From positions 1 through 21,790 of the forward strand of contig JBBTSG010000024.1 of assembly GCA_038064775.1 (NCBI GenBank): DNA of 21,790 nt, given 5' to 3'. Below are positions 16,101-21,345 of the stretch, piece after piece. Source of the stretch: JBBTSG01 sp038064775 (GTDB lineage: Bacteria; Patescibacteriota; Minisyncoccia; UBA6257; GWB1-50-10). Position numbers and translations under genes: made by a program. The notes under the pieces are model-generated. The model was given only the letters and a program-made list of their open reading frames with translations, searched no databases and was not told where the DNA came from. Within the stretch, counting starts at the first letter, position 1. Each line of letters opens with the position of its first letter.

Positions 16101-16383
16101 TCTTTTGCGAGTTTGTTTTGATAAAACAATCATCACTTTCTGAATCCCAAGGATAAAGCAACCGACCACTTTTCCCTTTATGGTGAAGTTTTGCTACGCC
16201 ATTGTAGGCAGCTTTTATTCGAGATAATCGTATGAACTTCTTTAAAGAAAGATTGGTTTGAATAATTTTTTCCTTTTTGAATTTTTCATACAAATTAGTC
16301 AAGCCGAAAACTAGATTTTCAGACGATTTAGTTTTGCGAAAAACGTCAAAAATTTCTTCCCAGTGTCCACTAGGCATCATCAT
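13120..16383 (-). CDS. Giant protein with Myb-like N-terminal segments and two phosphoesterase-like halves
   Basis: 1087 residues, no signal peptide or membrane span. I do not recognise the full-length family. Residues 1-145 are very basic and look like two diverged copies of one helical unit (around 28-75 and 100-145: K-F-K-K-E-x-x-I followed by a basic helix). Two Myb/SANT-like helical triplets follow, each starting with Trp (149-196 and 223-263). Residues 305-620 resemble a metallophosphoesterase that has lost its metal ligands (INAPLIG at 323 for D-x-H-x-G; LLPGGLISLD at 357 where GD is expected). Residues 705-1087 look like an intact one: DSDEHYG (715-721), NLGDQTQGHH (765-774), GGNHFDH (890-896), His938 and SGDIHRFG (1002-1009), where the usual GHxH is GDxH. 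A nucleic-acid-binding phosphodiesterase or nuclease is a reasonable inference. The ATG follows AAAGGAAAG at 3 nt. Confidence 0.75.
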   Translation of the reverse strand: MMMPSGHWEEIFDVFRKTKSSENLVFGLTNLYEKFKKEKIIQTNLSLKKFIRLSRIKAAYNGVAKLHHKGKSGRLLYPWDSESDDCFIKTNSQKKLDGQLGILYKKWKKERKIKHKDSFRRFLETAKIYAKRKGLFKKSHKKAAAHQLWSEKEKERFREYIRLRTSGDASNDDIISAGFEGLVSRRQISSIVRDLFPTGRQPEVQKKVMSRKELERLELKRIWTPDRLKLIKECVRVGFEPERIYEALHDVPRKLVEAKVKELRGSGYRRPIGVDVFSETGFGRLTVSSEMVSKFKSAMRQASAAKPFEIIVGKADSFSIMAINAPLIGTEYSQVMEENIIRNALELAERNKDDFVLLPGGLISLDTKRTDGEFATHRALVSGLRFEEKVIDPRYRKEAAWIRKNLPANNVVFQNIRERFLNLLLGWTKIVTWKSGKPVYSGQIFITFGRLEEEIILAAAHAEIRYIVTVQRNRTMNERKGVEALLRFEKRKESPSFTLIDKLEKEKDELLAKENRTILTNVDPEDRKRFVGMVRSWVIKGLEHAIPGARVITQGTAFFRVGNTIIEVHQDREQGPTTNLLDMFLRKNAGRRALDNTLPDVELLINPYTVNYRYAMVERTKSDGTQVSTYVYQPPVALNKRFLLDQFKELVKKVTPIEKLLRHENFEPGVLRLEYRNGIWIPEPLSAQVLLRKHEEGISLREMKHESKYIYIYCDSDEHYGHPWKKYYYDVESGRRLGHDVAVKEILRRNFLYQRKSLPLHAYFNLGDQTQGHHFPTQAQPHELISSYRELEREHFLLRRSLQNGTSSKMLAKQFAEFSDRLLHEIRLQGIHWPQKQFEMYESEALEPNADFFASIIRRAEESNVRTIGISERSNSLSDSRDIGIISILGGNHFDHTVEGELTEGVFFARKIIDLLLQNPKLKLPRRVLEYLVRAPLHGNTSVGQGLLRGGSNGYEWGISLRHDPSRKSGPNGDPLMKAVSNVLERGDFPRIFTGRKVIHISGDIHRFGSSYLTDAVVMSCAAGTGNDPYGERGFSSNNIGSMVIGLPARGPKYGPIRMIVFNHDFVSAYLKAPWKINWEQIFKNPL

Positions 16384-16429
16384 AAACTTTCCTTTCTATC
16401 TTATTTTTAAAAGTTAATTAACTGGAGTT

Positions 16430-16459
16430 ATTCTATTCCTTACCCCTCTAGCGCGTCAA
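16430..16459 (-). promoter_or_regulatory. Predicted promoter of the large phosphoesterase gene
   Basis: Minus strand -35 TTGACG (16454-16459), 18-nt spacer, -10 TAGAAT (16430-16435), both 5 of 6 consensus bases. The leader would be about 40 nt. A CTCTAG/CTAGAG inverted repeat (16446-16451/16468-16473) spans the -35 and could be an operator or chance. Confidence 0.55.
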
Positions 16460-16473
16460 TGCTTCGACTAGAG

Positions 16474-16504
16474 AAAAAACCGTCCTTCGATAAGCTTAGG
16501 ACGG
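16474..16504 (-). terminator. Terminator of ddl, built from the conserved-loop hairpin repeat
   Basis: Stem CCGTCC (16480-16485)/GGACGG (16499-16504) with the 13-nt loop TTCGATAAGCTTA (plus-strand reading), followed on the minus strand by TTTTTTC. It lies 32 nt past the ddl stop. Confidence 0.85.
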
Positions 16505-16536
16505 GTTTAAAAAACTAACTAAAATTTCCACTTATT

Positions 16537-17586
16537 CTAGACAGAAACGCCAAAAAATTTTGACATAATATTTCCGCACATCTCACGAGGCGTGTATTTA
16601 TGAACAGCGGCAATAATAACGCGATCAATAAGGTCGGAAAAGGAAATACCGCTTACTAAAGCTGCTTTGGGTAGTAAGCTCTGCTCGGTAAGCCCCGGAA
16701 TAGTGTTTATTTCAAGCGTAAAAAGTTCGTGATTGCCCGCTAATATAAAGTCGGTTCTTGAAAAACCGGAAGCGCCAACTGCTTTATGGACTTGAACCGC
16801 TGCCCGCCGGATTAAATCTGAAACCGGTTGAGACAATCTTGCCGGCGTAATTTCCAAAGAACCACCGACTTCGTATTTTGCCCTGTAGTCAAAAAAAGAA
16901 CTAACCTTTGGCACAATTTCGGTCGGCATTAAAGGATACGCGCTCTCCGGCCAACCGTGATCAAAAACGCCGCAAGTTACTTCCACTCCTTTAATGAGCG
17001 TCTGAATAAGCGCTCCACGCGAAAGCGTAAAAACGTTTTCGATCGCAGAGATGAGTTCGCCTTTGGTTTTTACGATTGAAACGCCAACGCTCGAACCGTT
17101 ATCATTTGGCTTCACAACCATTGGATAATTTATATAAACTTTTATCTGCTCAAAAATTTTAAAAGGATTGCGCACCCATTCAGTTTTTGAAACTAAAAGC
17201 GTGGGAGGAACGGCAATACCCGCGCCTTTTAAAAGTTCCGTTGTTAAATACTTGTTCATCGCTAAAGCCGAAGGCAGAGTTGGCGAACCGGTGTAAGGCA
17301 ATTTAATTTTGTCTAAAATAGCTTGAACCGAACCATCTTCGCCATAAGTGCCGTGCATAGCAATAAAACCAACATCGGCTTTTTTCTTAAGCTCGGCGGG
17401 CGAAATCTGCCACTCGCCTTTTTTGCCGATTATAATCGGAAAGGCCTCGTACTTCTGCCGGTTAATGTTTTTCAAAATATTATGACCACTTTTTAGCGAA
17501 ACTTCATGCTCGGCGGAAGGGCCGCCCATCAAAACCGCCACCCGAATTCTCTCTTTTACCTCTTGTTTTTTTGGAGTGCCTGTCAT
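16537..17586 (-). CDS. ddl: D-alanine--D-alanine ligase
   Basis: Makes the D-Ala-D-Ala dipeptide for peptidoglycan precursors with ATP; an ATP-grasp enzyme of the cytoplasm. 349 residues, normal size. Signatures in order: VAVLMGGPSAEHEVSLKSG (17-35), MHGTYGEDG (76-84), the ATP-grasp core MVVKPNDNGSSVGVSIV with the glycine-rich loop, GFSRTDF, and the metal/substrate block EINTIPGLTEQSLLP near residue 300. The catalytic residues expected in these motifs appear intact. The ATG at 17586 has only a weak ribosome-binding site. The gene is divergent from tdk and ends with a repeat-derived terminator. Confidence 0.95.
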   Translation of the reverse strand: MTGTPKKQEVKERIRVAVLMGGPSAEHEVSLKSGHNILKNINRQKYEAFPIIIGKKGEWQISPAELKKKADVGFIAMHGTYGEDGSVQAILDKIKLPYTGSPTLPSALAMNKYLTTELLKGAGIAVPPTLLVSKTEWVRNPFKIFEQIKVYINYPMVVKPNDNGSSVGVSIVKTKGELISAIENVFTLSRGALIQTLIKGVEVTCGVFDHGWPESAYPLMPTEIVPKVSSFFDYRAKYEVGGSLEITPARLSQPVSDLIRRAAVQVHKAVGASGFSRTDFILAGNHELFTLEINTIPGLTEQSLLPKAALVSGISFSDLIDRVIIAAVHKYTPREMCGNIMSKFFGVSV

Positions 17587-17629
17587 TACTTAAAATCTAG
17601 CAGGTTGGAATGTAAAAATCAAAAACTGA

Positions 17630-17638
17630 TGGTATAAT
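17630..17638 (+). promoter_or_regulatory. Predicted extended -10 promoter of tdk
   Basis: TGGTATAAT: a TGn extension plus perfect TATAAT (17633-17638), about 44 nt upstream of the tdk ATG. No good -35 at the right distance, as is usual for extended -10 promoters. Confidence 0.6.
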
Positions 17639-17681
17639 GTTCTTTAGTAATCCTTAAAAATCAAATATTGAAGGCGGAAAA

Positions 17682-18368
17682 ATGATAGAAATAATCGTGA
17701 TTAGCGGTGGTATGTTCTGCGGCAAAACAGAAGATCTTATCGGTCGGCTCCGACGAGCGCGAGCTGCAGACAAAAGAATGCTCGTTCTAAAACAAAAAGA
17801 AGACACTCGAACTGGAGAAGAAATCGTGGCTCGCGCTAAAGATTTAACCAATAATTTTAAGCCAGTTGACGAATTCCCTGCTTTTCCAATTGGTTCAAGA
17901 GAAGAACTGGAAAGCTTATTTAAAAAGTTTAATCCGGAAGTTTTAGCGATTGACGAAGGCCAGTTTTTTAAGAAATGGCTTTTTGAATTTGTTACGGATC
18001 TCCGGGAAAATCGACGAGAAATACTAATTCTGGTTGCCGGACTAGACATGGATGCGTGGGGCAAACCTTTTGAAATAATGTCGTTATTTATGGGTATTGC
18101 CACTTACGTTGACAAGAAAAAAGCGATTTGTTTTCGGTGCAAAAAAGAAGAAGCGATAATGACGCAAAAAAAAACCGCTGGTTCTGGCCAGCGAATCGAA
18201 ATCGGCGACGCTGAAATTTATGAAGCGCGTTGTCTTAAATGCTGGACACCGCCTCCAGAAGAAAATAATGAAAATCATTATCCTTATGAATTAAAGAAGT
18301 TAGAACTAAAAGCCCCCTTCGATAAACTCAGGGGGCTTTTTATTTTAAATAAGATCTTCTTCAGTTAA
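17682..18368 (+). CDS. tdk: Thymidine kinase (type II) whose frame runs through its own terminator
   Basis: Phosphorylates thymidine for dTTP salvage. The P-loop SGGMFCGKT (8-16), the catalytic segment DEGQFF (91-96, Glu92 as base), the lasso region and a structural zinc site C150-x-x-C153 / C184-x-x-C187 are all present. The family part ends near residue 205. The last 18 or so residues (APFDKLRGLF then Ile/Leu/Phe) are translated from the terminator hairpin at 18308-18340 and its T-run. The gene therefore has no stop before the terminator and overlaps the end of fic by 24 nt. Either termination is leaky, or many transcripts end without a stop codon. A mutation or repeat insertion that removed the original stop is the likely cause. 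Start ATG follows AAGGCGG. Confidence 0.93.
   Translation: MIEIIVISGGMFCGKTEDLIGRLRRARAADKRMLVLKQKEDTRTGEEIVARAKDLTNNFKPVDEFPAFPIGSREELESLFKKFNPEVLAIDEGQFFKKWLFEFVTDLRENRREILILVAGLDMDAWGKPFEIMSLFMGIATYVDKKKAICFRCKKEEAIMTQKKTAGSGQRIEIGDAEIYEARCLKCWTPPPEENNENHYPYELKKLELKAPFDKLRGLFILNKIFFS
18308..18344. terminator. Bidirectional tdk/fic terminator from the conserved-loop repeat
   Basis: A 10-bp stem AAAAGCCCCC (18308-18317)/GGGGGCTTTT (18331-18340) with the 13-nt loop TTCGATAAACTCA. Plus strand tail TTTTTATTTT; minus strand tail TTTTAG. It lies inside the tdk reading frame, immediately past the fic stop. Confidence 0.85.
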
Positions 18369-19085
18369 TGTTTCAACCCGACCCATTATTTTCTTCGGTT
18401 CAAAAACTCGAATGCGGAAATATTCTTTCATCAGCATTTTTGTCTTATCGCTAAAACAAGGATAGTATGTTTTGCTCTTGTCGTATTCCCAAAAAATGAA
18501 CGGCTTTAAGCGGGCAAATTTTAACATATAATAAGCGATTGCCCGGCCCGTTCGGCCGTTCCCATCACCAAAAGGATGGATCATTTCAAAATCAAAATGG
18601 AAATCGGCAATCTTTCGGACGTTCCATTTTGGCGAGTTATTACCGCTTATTTTTTGCCACTTCACTACATTTTCAAACCATTCTTCCATCAATTTTGGAA
18701 CTTTTTTAGGATGCGGCGCGCGACGGATTAGTTTTAATTCTTCAATAAGATTAAACTTCCCTTTCTTGAGAAAAACCGGCATAAGAGTTTTTTGGTAAAT
18801 CGCCACTCTTCTTTCTCGATAACAACCGGATGGGCCGTTACCAGTCTGCTCAAAAGTAAGAGCTCTATCCCGCATTATCAGCCGATGGACGTCGCAAAGA
18901 TATTCCTTATTAAGAACTCTCTGCTTTTGAGCTAGCCAATTTAGAAAAAACATCGCGCCGACATGGCCGTCAGCTTGTTTTGAAAGAAGTTCTTTTTTAA
19001 TTTCTCCGAGTCCCCTGTCTATCCCTTCAATCCATTCGGATTCTCTTATAAAACCCTGTAAGAACCGCAATTTCTTCTTATTCAT
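18345..19085 (-). CDS. Fic-domain protein (probable AMP/nucleotidyl transferase)
   Basis: Transfers AMP or a related group to protein hydroxyls. The Fic core motif HPFGDGNGRTGR is complete at residues 170-181 with catalytic His170. An N-terminal S-x-x-x-E-G motif (Ser16-Glu20-Gly21, SEWIEG) fits the inhibitory helix of class II Fic proteins, in which the glutamate blocks productive ATP binding. A second helical region and a winged-helix-like C-terminus complete the 246 residues; no signal peptide. No separate antitoxin gene adjoins it, which agrees with built-in autoinhibition. The ATG follows AAGGAG at 8 nt. The target protein is unknown; toxin-like, regulatory or host-directed roles are all possible. 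Confidence 0.92.
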   Translation of the reverse strand: MNKKKLRFLQGFIRESEWIEGIDRGLGEIKKELLSKQADGHVGAMFFLNWLAQKQRVLNKEYLCDVHRLIMRDRALTFEQTGNGPSGCYRERRVAIYQKTLMPVFLKKGKFNLIEELKLIRRAPHPKKVPKLMEEWFENVVKWQKISGNNSPKWNVRKIADFHFDFEMIHPFGDGNGRTGRAIAYYMLKFARLKPFIFWEYDKSKTYYPCFSDKTKMLMKEYFRIRVFEPKKIMGRVETLTEEDLI

Positions 19086-19146
19086 TCTTGTATCTCCTTA
19101 TTATTTTTTTAAAATTTTCTTTTATCAGAATATCACTTATTCGCCT

Positions 19147-19187
19147 AAAAACAAAACTCCTCCGACTTTACGTCGGAGGAGTTTTTT
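19147..19187 (-). terminator. Strong terminator of the RRM gene
   Basis: A 14-bp perfect stem (19153-19166/19172-19185) with loop GTAAA in the minus-strand RNA, followed by a T-rich tail. It could also act on the plus strand, where TTTTTT follows. Confidence 0.88.
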
Positions 19188-19202
19188 GCTAAACAGCTTA
19201 GT

Positions 19203-19520
19203 TTACCAACGGTTCGTTCGGCCACCGCCGAAACCGCCTCTGTCTCCACCGCCACTACGTGGTGCGCGTGGTTCCATTGGGCGAGCTTCGTTCACTGTGA
19301 CTGCGCGTCCGTCTAATTCCTTGCCATTCCACATTTCAATCGCTTTCATAGCTTCTTCGTCTGTGGACATTTCCACAAAACCGAAACCCTTTGAGCGATT
19401 AGACATTTTGTCTATGATCACGTTCGCGGAAGCAACTGTGCCGGCTTTTTCAAAAGCTTGGCGCAACATATCATCCGTCGTGTTATAGGACAAACTGCCA
19501 ACATATAATCTCTTTGCCAT
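19203..19520 (-). CDS. RRM RNA-binding protein, glycine-rich tail
   Basis: A 105-residue single RRM protein. RNP2 is RLYVGSL (4-10) and RNP1 is KGFGFVEM (44-51), with the aromatic residues that stack on RNA. After residue 85 comes a short Gly/Arg-rich tail ending RTNRW. This is the layout of the small bacterial/cyanobacterial Rbp proteins, which bind RNA and are often induced by cold; that role here is inference. The gene has a leader of about 105 nt with no strong Shine-Dalgarno at the ATG, its own promoter and its own terminator, so it is a single-gene unit. Confidence 0.93.
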   Translation of the reverse strand: MAKRLYVGSLSYNTTDDMLRQAFEKAGTVASANVIIDKMSNRSKGFGFVEMSTDEEAMKAIEMWNGKELDGRAVTVNEARPMEPRAPRSGGGDRGGFGGGRTNRW

Positions 19521-19638
19521 CTAAATTAGGATTAACGTGTATTAATTTTTATTTTCGACCTTATAATGCTCGGGAGGACATACACTATCGTAATTAATGA
19601 GATTACCGAAGGAAGTCACCTAGCATGTACATATTATA
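19521..19638 (-). promoter_or_regulatory. RRM gene promoter and long leader
   Basis: A perfect -10 TATAAT (19633-19638, minus) lies below TATTGACT; the best -35 (TATTGA) is at 16-nt spacing and overlaps the left stem of the hairpin at 19655. The leader of about 105 nt has a small hairpin (GTAAT/ATTAC, 7-nt loop) and a CCTCCC segment, so post-transcriptional control is possible but not shown. Confidence 0.45.
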
Positions 19639-19654
19639 GCAGATTCTAAAAAAG

Positions 19655-19704
19655 TCAATACCTTCGACAAGCTCAGTATTGATGGTGAGCACGTCGAACC
19701 ATCA
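19655..19704. repeat. Two back-to-back conserved-loop hairpin repeats
   Basis: First: stem TCAATAC (19655-19661)/GTATTGA (19676-19682), loop C plus TTCGACAAGCTCA. Second, opposite orientation: stem TGATGG (19680-19685)/CCATCA (19699-19704), 13-nt loop whose reverse complement is TTCGACGTGCTCA. The two share three bases. They lie between tRNA-Trp and the RRM promoter, with no T-run. Confidence 0.75.
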
Positions 19705-19724
19705 AGCCCTCTTATATATAGTTG

Positions 19725-19795
19725 CGGGCGCTGAGGGAATCGAACCCCCGACAGCAGTTTTGGAGACTGCAGTTATACCACTTAACTAAGCGCCC
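19725..19795 (-). tRNA. tRNA-Trp (anticodon CCA)
   Basis: A 71-nt cloverleaf: acceptor GGGCGCT/AGCGCCC, D arm GTTA/TAAC, anticodon stem GCAGT/ACTGC with loop CTCCAAA, T loop TTCGATT, discriminator G. CCA is not encoded. Confidence 0.95.
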
Positions 19796-19819
19796 GAAAG
19801 AACAAATCTATTATAAAAC

Positions 19820-19864
19820 AAAAAAACCGAGCAAGAAAGCCTCCCTAACGGTAGACAAGCTCGG
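19820..19864 (-). terminator. Terminator after rpmG
   Basis: CCGAGC (19859-19864) pairs with GCTCGG (19827-19832), with a 26-nt loop that can fold further, followed on the minus strand by TTTTTTTG. It separates rpmG from tRNA-Trp. Confidence 0.65.
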
Positions 19865-19886
19865 CCTTTAAAACCGGCTTAGTCGC

Positions 19887-20057
19887 CTATTTCTTTGATT
19901 CCTTATGAGCTGTGTGTTTCCGGCACCAGTTGCAATACTTTTTAAACTCAATTTTCCGCTCAACAAGTTTCTTGTTTTTGCGAGTATTATAATTAACGTG
20001 TTTACACACCGAACACCGCAACTTTATTAATTTTTCACTAAATTTTCCTTGTGCCAT
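19887..20057 (-). CDS. rpmG: 50S ribosomal protein L33
   Basis: A 56-residue ribosomal protein of the large subunit. The start MAQGKFSEKLIKLRCSVCKH and the pair of CxxC motifs (Cys15/Cys18 and Cys42/Cys45) identify the zinc-binding (C+) type of L33. It is very basic. It lies 49 nt downstream of the split tRNA-Thr(GGT) and 91 nt upstream of tRNA-Trp, all on the minus strand. The order tRNA-Thr - rpmG - tRNA-Trp is a remnant of the widespread tRNA-Thr/tuf/rpmG/tRNA-Trp/secE/nusG cluster; tuf, secE and nusG are absent here. No Shine-Dalgarno is visible before the ATG. Very high confidence. Confidence 0.95.
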   Translation of the reverse strand: MAQGKFSEKLIKLRCSVCKHVNYNTRKNKKLVERKIEFKKYCNWCRKHTAHKESKK

Positions 20058-20106
20058 ACAATTGTCAGTTAATTTTACTTAGAATCACTAAAAAATCAAA
20101 TTTCTG

Positions 20107-20363
20107 AGCCGATGGTCGGGATTGAACCGACGACCTACTCCTTCATTTACACCTCCTTTTTATCGGACACTATTTAGAAGGATTAGACTGTATCTTCTCC
20201 AACCGTGCGTCGGAGCCCTTGTCAGTCGTTCGAGCGCCTTTAAACGCTACGGTCTGAACTTGTGTTTAAGCCTTTAACCGTTATTCGGGATTCGCTCTAA
20301 AATTACTCCTAGAGTGGGCAGAATTTCTACCATGGAGTTGCTCTACCACTGAGCTACATCGGC
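20107..20363 (-). tRNA. tRNA-Thr (anticodon GGT) interrupted by a group I intron
   Basis: Exons 20329-20363 (35 nt) and 20107-20143 (37 nt) join to a clean 72-nt tRNA: acceptor GCCGATG/CATCGGC, D arm GCTC/GAGC, anticodon stem ACTCC/GGAGT with loop ATGGTAA, T arm GTCGG/CCGAC with loop TTCAATC, discriminator U, no encoded CCA. The interruption falls directly after anticodon position 36. Without splicing the tRNA cannot form its anticodon arm. Confidence 0.93.
20144..20328 (-). other. Group I self-splicing intron in tRNA-Thr(GGT)
   Basis: A 185-nt intron without an open frame. The 5' exon ends in U and the intron ends in G, as group I splicing requires. P1 forms between exon GGT plus intron AGA and intron TCTGCC, a 6-bp hairpin with a U-G wobble exactly at the 5' splice site. 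Core elements are visible: AATCCCGAATAACGG (P4 side), GTTCAGACC (P7 5' strand, 20251-20259), AGCG/CGCT (P8) and AAGATACAGTCTAATCC (P7 3' strand, 20180-20196), with AGAC pairing to GTCT. Small size fits tRNA-resident group I introns. Subgroup not determined. Confidence 0.9.
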
Positions 20364-20950
20364 AATAAACTTATTAATAAATTTCTCAATTTTTTATTGT
20401 GATACATAACAGTCAAAACTCCGTACTCGCTTTTCTTTCGGTAAGTTCCAATTGATCCTGATTTTGTCACAATAGGTTTATTGAATTGAACTTTACTTAT
20501 TCTAAGTGTTTTCGACCAAAAGTCCATAGCTTTTTCTGGATTTATATCGGAAAAAATCTGTAACCCAAACTTCAAATCCTTCTCATCAATTTGAAAAACT
20601 TTTATAAGAAATTCGATAAATCTCTTGATTAAATTGGGGTCGGTATTCCCCAAACGAATTGAATTTTTATCTGCTTTTGTCCCCTCGCCCCAATAGAGAC
20701 CAAGCCCTAAACCAAATAATTCTGCTTCGCGTGTTGTTTCCGGGGGTCTGAAAATAAACGGATCGCCGGCAGGATTATGTTTGATATACATTGCTTCGCT
20801 ACGCGGTCTAGCATTGAGGCAATATTTTTCCATCCAATACGAAACTTTGTGCAAAGAACAGTTCAAATCGCTAGCGATTTCTTGCATTGATTTCTTATCT
20901 CTATAATACATTTTCCCCAACAAATCTTTTTTAATTCCTTTTCTAATCAT
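20354..20950 (-). CDS. HTH plus LAGLIDADG-like homing endonuclease overlapping tRNA-Thr
   Basis: A 198-residue protein. Residues about 8-50 form a helix-turn-helix (SMQEIASDLNCSLHKVSYWM), then a single LAGLIDADG-type unit: LGLGLYWGEGTK (82-93), with the acidic residue before GTK as the likely metal ligand, and NTDPNLIKRFIEFL following, to the end. Single-motif members work as dimers. The stop codon TAG is bases 8-10 of the tRNA, so the gene overlaps the tRNA 5' end by 10 nt on the same strand and lies outside the intron. The obvious role is cleavage of intron-less tRNA-Thr genes, spreading the intron or the gene itself. No Shine-Dalgarno is visible; a start slightly downstream is possible. 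Confidence 0.82.
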   Translation of the reverse strand: MIRKGIKKDLLGKMYYRDKKSMQEIASDLNCSLHKVSYWMEKYCLNARPRSEAMYIKHNPAGDPFIFRPPETTREAELFGLGLGLYWGEGTKADKNSIRLGNTDPNLIKRFIEFLIKVFQIDEKDLKFGLQIFSDINPEKAMDFWSKTLRISKVQFNKPIVTKSGSIGTYRKKSEYGVLTVMYHNKKLRNLLISLLPM

Positions 20951-21065
20951 AAATTAACTGTAACACAATAGGAATAGTAAAGATATATTAGTGTATTACA
21001 TAACCTAAAGTTTATGATATCTCTCAATCTGACAGTTAATTATTCTTATCTAAATTCAAGGCAAC

Positions 21066-21103
21066 TAAATAGAAAAGCGCTGTACCAAATAGGTCGTGCG
21101 CTT
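21066..21103 (-). terminator. Possible terminator after tRNA-Thr(TGT)
   Basis: Minus strand AAGCGC (21098-21103) pairs with GCGCTT (21075-21080), with an inner ACC/GGT stem, followed by TTTCTATTT. The T-run is imperfect. Confidence 0.4.
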
Positions 21104-21142
21104 GGATTTTTGCTCCGTTAGAAATCTTGGAGCCACCTCTCG

Positions 21143-21162
21143 CCTGCCTGCCGGCAGGCAGG
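21143..21162. repeat. Perfect 20-bp palindrome
   Basis: CCTGCCTGCC followed by its exact reverse complement. Same family as the 18-bp palindrome in comEC (10598-10615); here it is intergenic, downstream of tRNA-Thr(TGT). Confidence 0.75.
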
Positions 21163-21273
21163 GATTTGTCCCTCACAATTTTGCGGGATTGCGCTTTGCT
21201 TAACCTCACTGGCGTTCGGGACGAACGCGGGAAAACCGAGGACCCACGCTTTACTCACCCGCCCATCTTTTTG

Positions 21274-21345
21274 AGCCGAGGAGAGGAGTCGAACCTCCAA
21301 CCTACGGTTTACAAAACCGTTGCTCTGCCATTGAGCTACCTCGGC
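21274..21345 (-). tRNA. tRNA-Thr (anticodon TGT)
   Basis: An uninterrupted 72-nt cloverleaf: acceptor GCCGAGG/CCTCGGC, D arm GCTC/GAGC, anticodon stem ACGGT/ACCGT with loop TTTGTAA, T loop TTCGACT, discriminator U, CCA not encoded. It is the intron-free relative of the split tRNA-Thr(GGT). Confidence 0.95.

Larger units (their letters stand above)
20951..21273. other. Intergenic region between the endonuclease gene and tRNA-Thr(TGT)
   Basis: 323 nt without a credible gene. It holds a 10-bp inverted repeat AATTAACTGT (20952-20961)/ACAGTTAATT (21032-21041), a possible terminator (21066-21103), one arm of a 14-bp inverted repeat (21102-21115) and a 20-bp palindrome (21143-21162). Open frames crossing it also translate the tRNA and are artefacts. 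Confidence 0.6.

Noticed and set aside
13788..16169. Several 60-150-codon open frames inside the large phosphoesterase gene
   Set aside because: They lie in other frames of a continuous 1087-codon gene, have no recognisable motifs, and their composition is typical of frame shadows.
16446..16473. CTCTAG/CTAGAG inverted repeat as another member of the conserved-loop family
   Set aside because: Its 16-nt loop only shares TTCGA with the family; the rest does not match.
20951..21041. The 10-bp inverted repeat upstream of the endonuclease gene as mobile-element ends
   Set aside because: AT-rich and only 10 bp, with no target-site duplication; could be chance or a weak promoter-associated hairpin.
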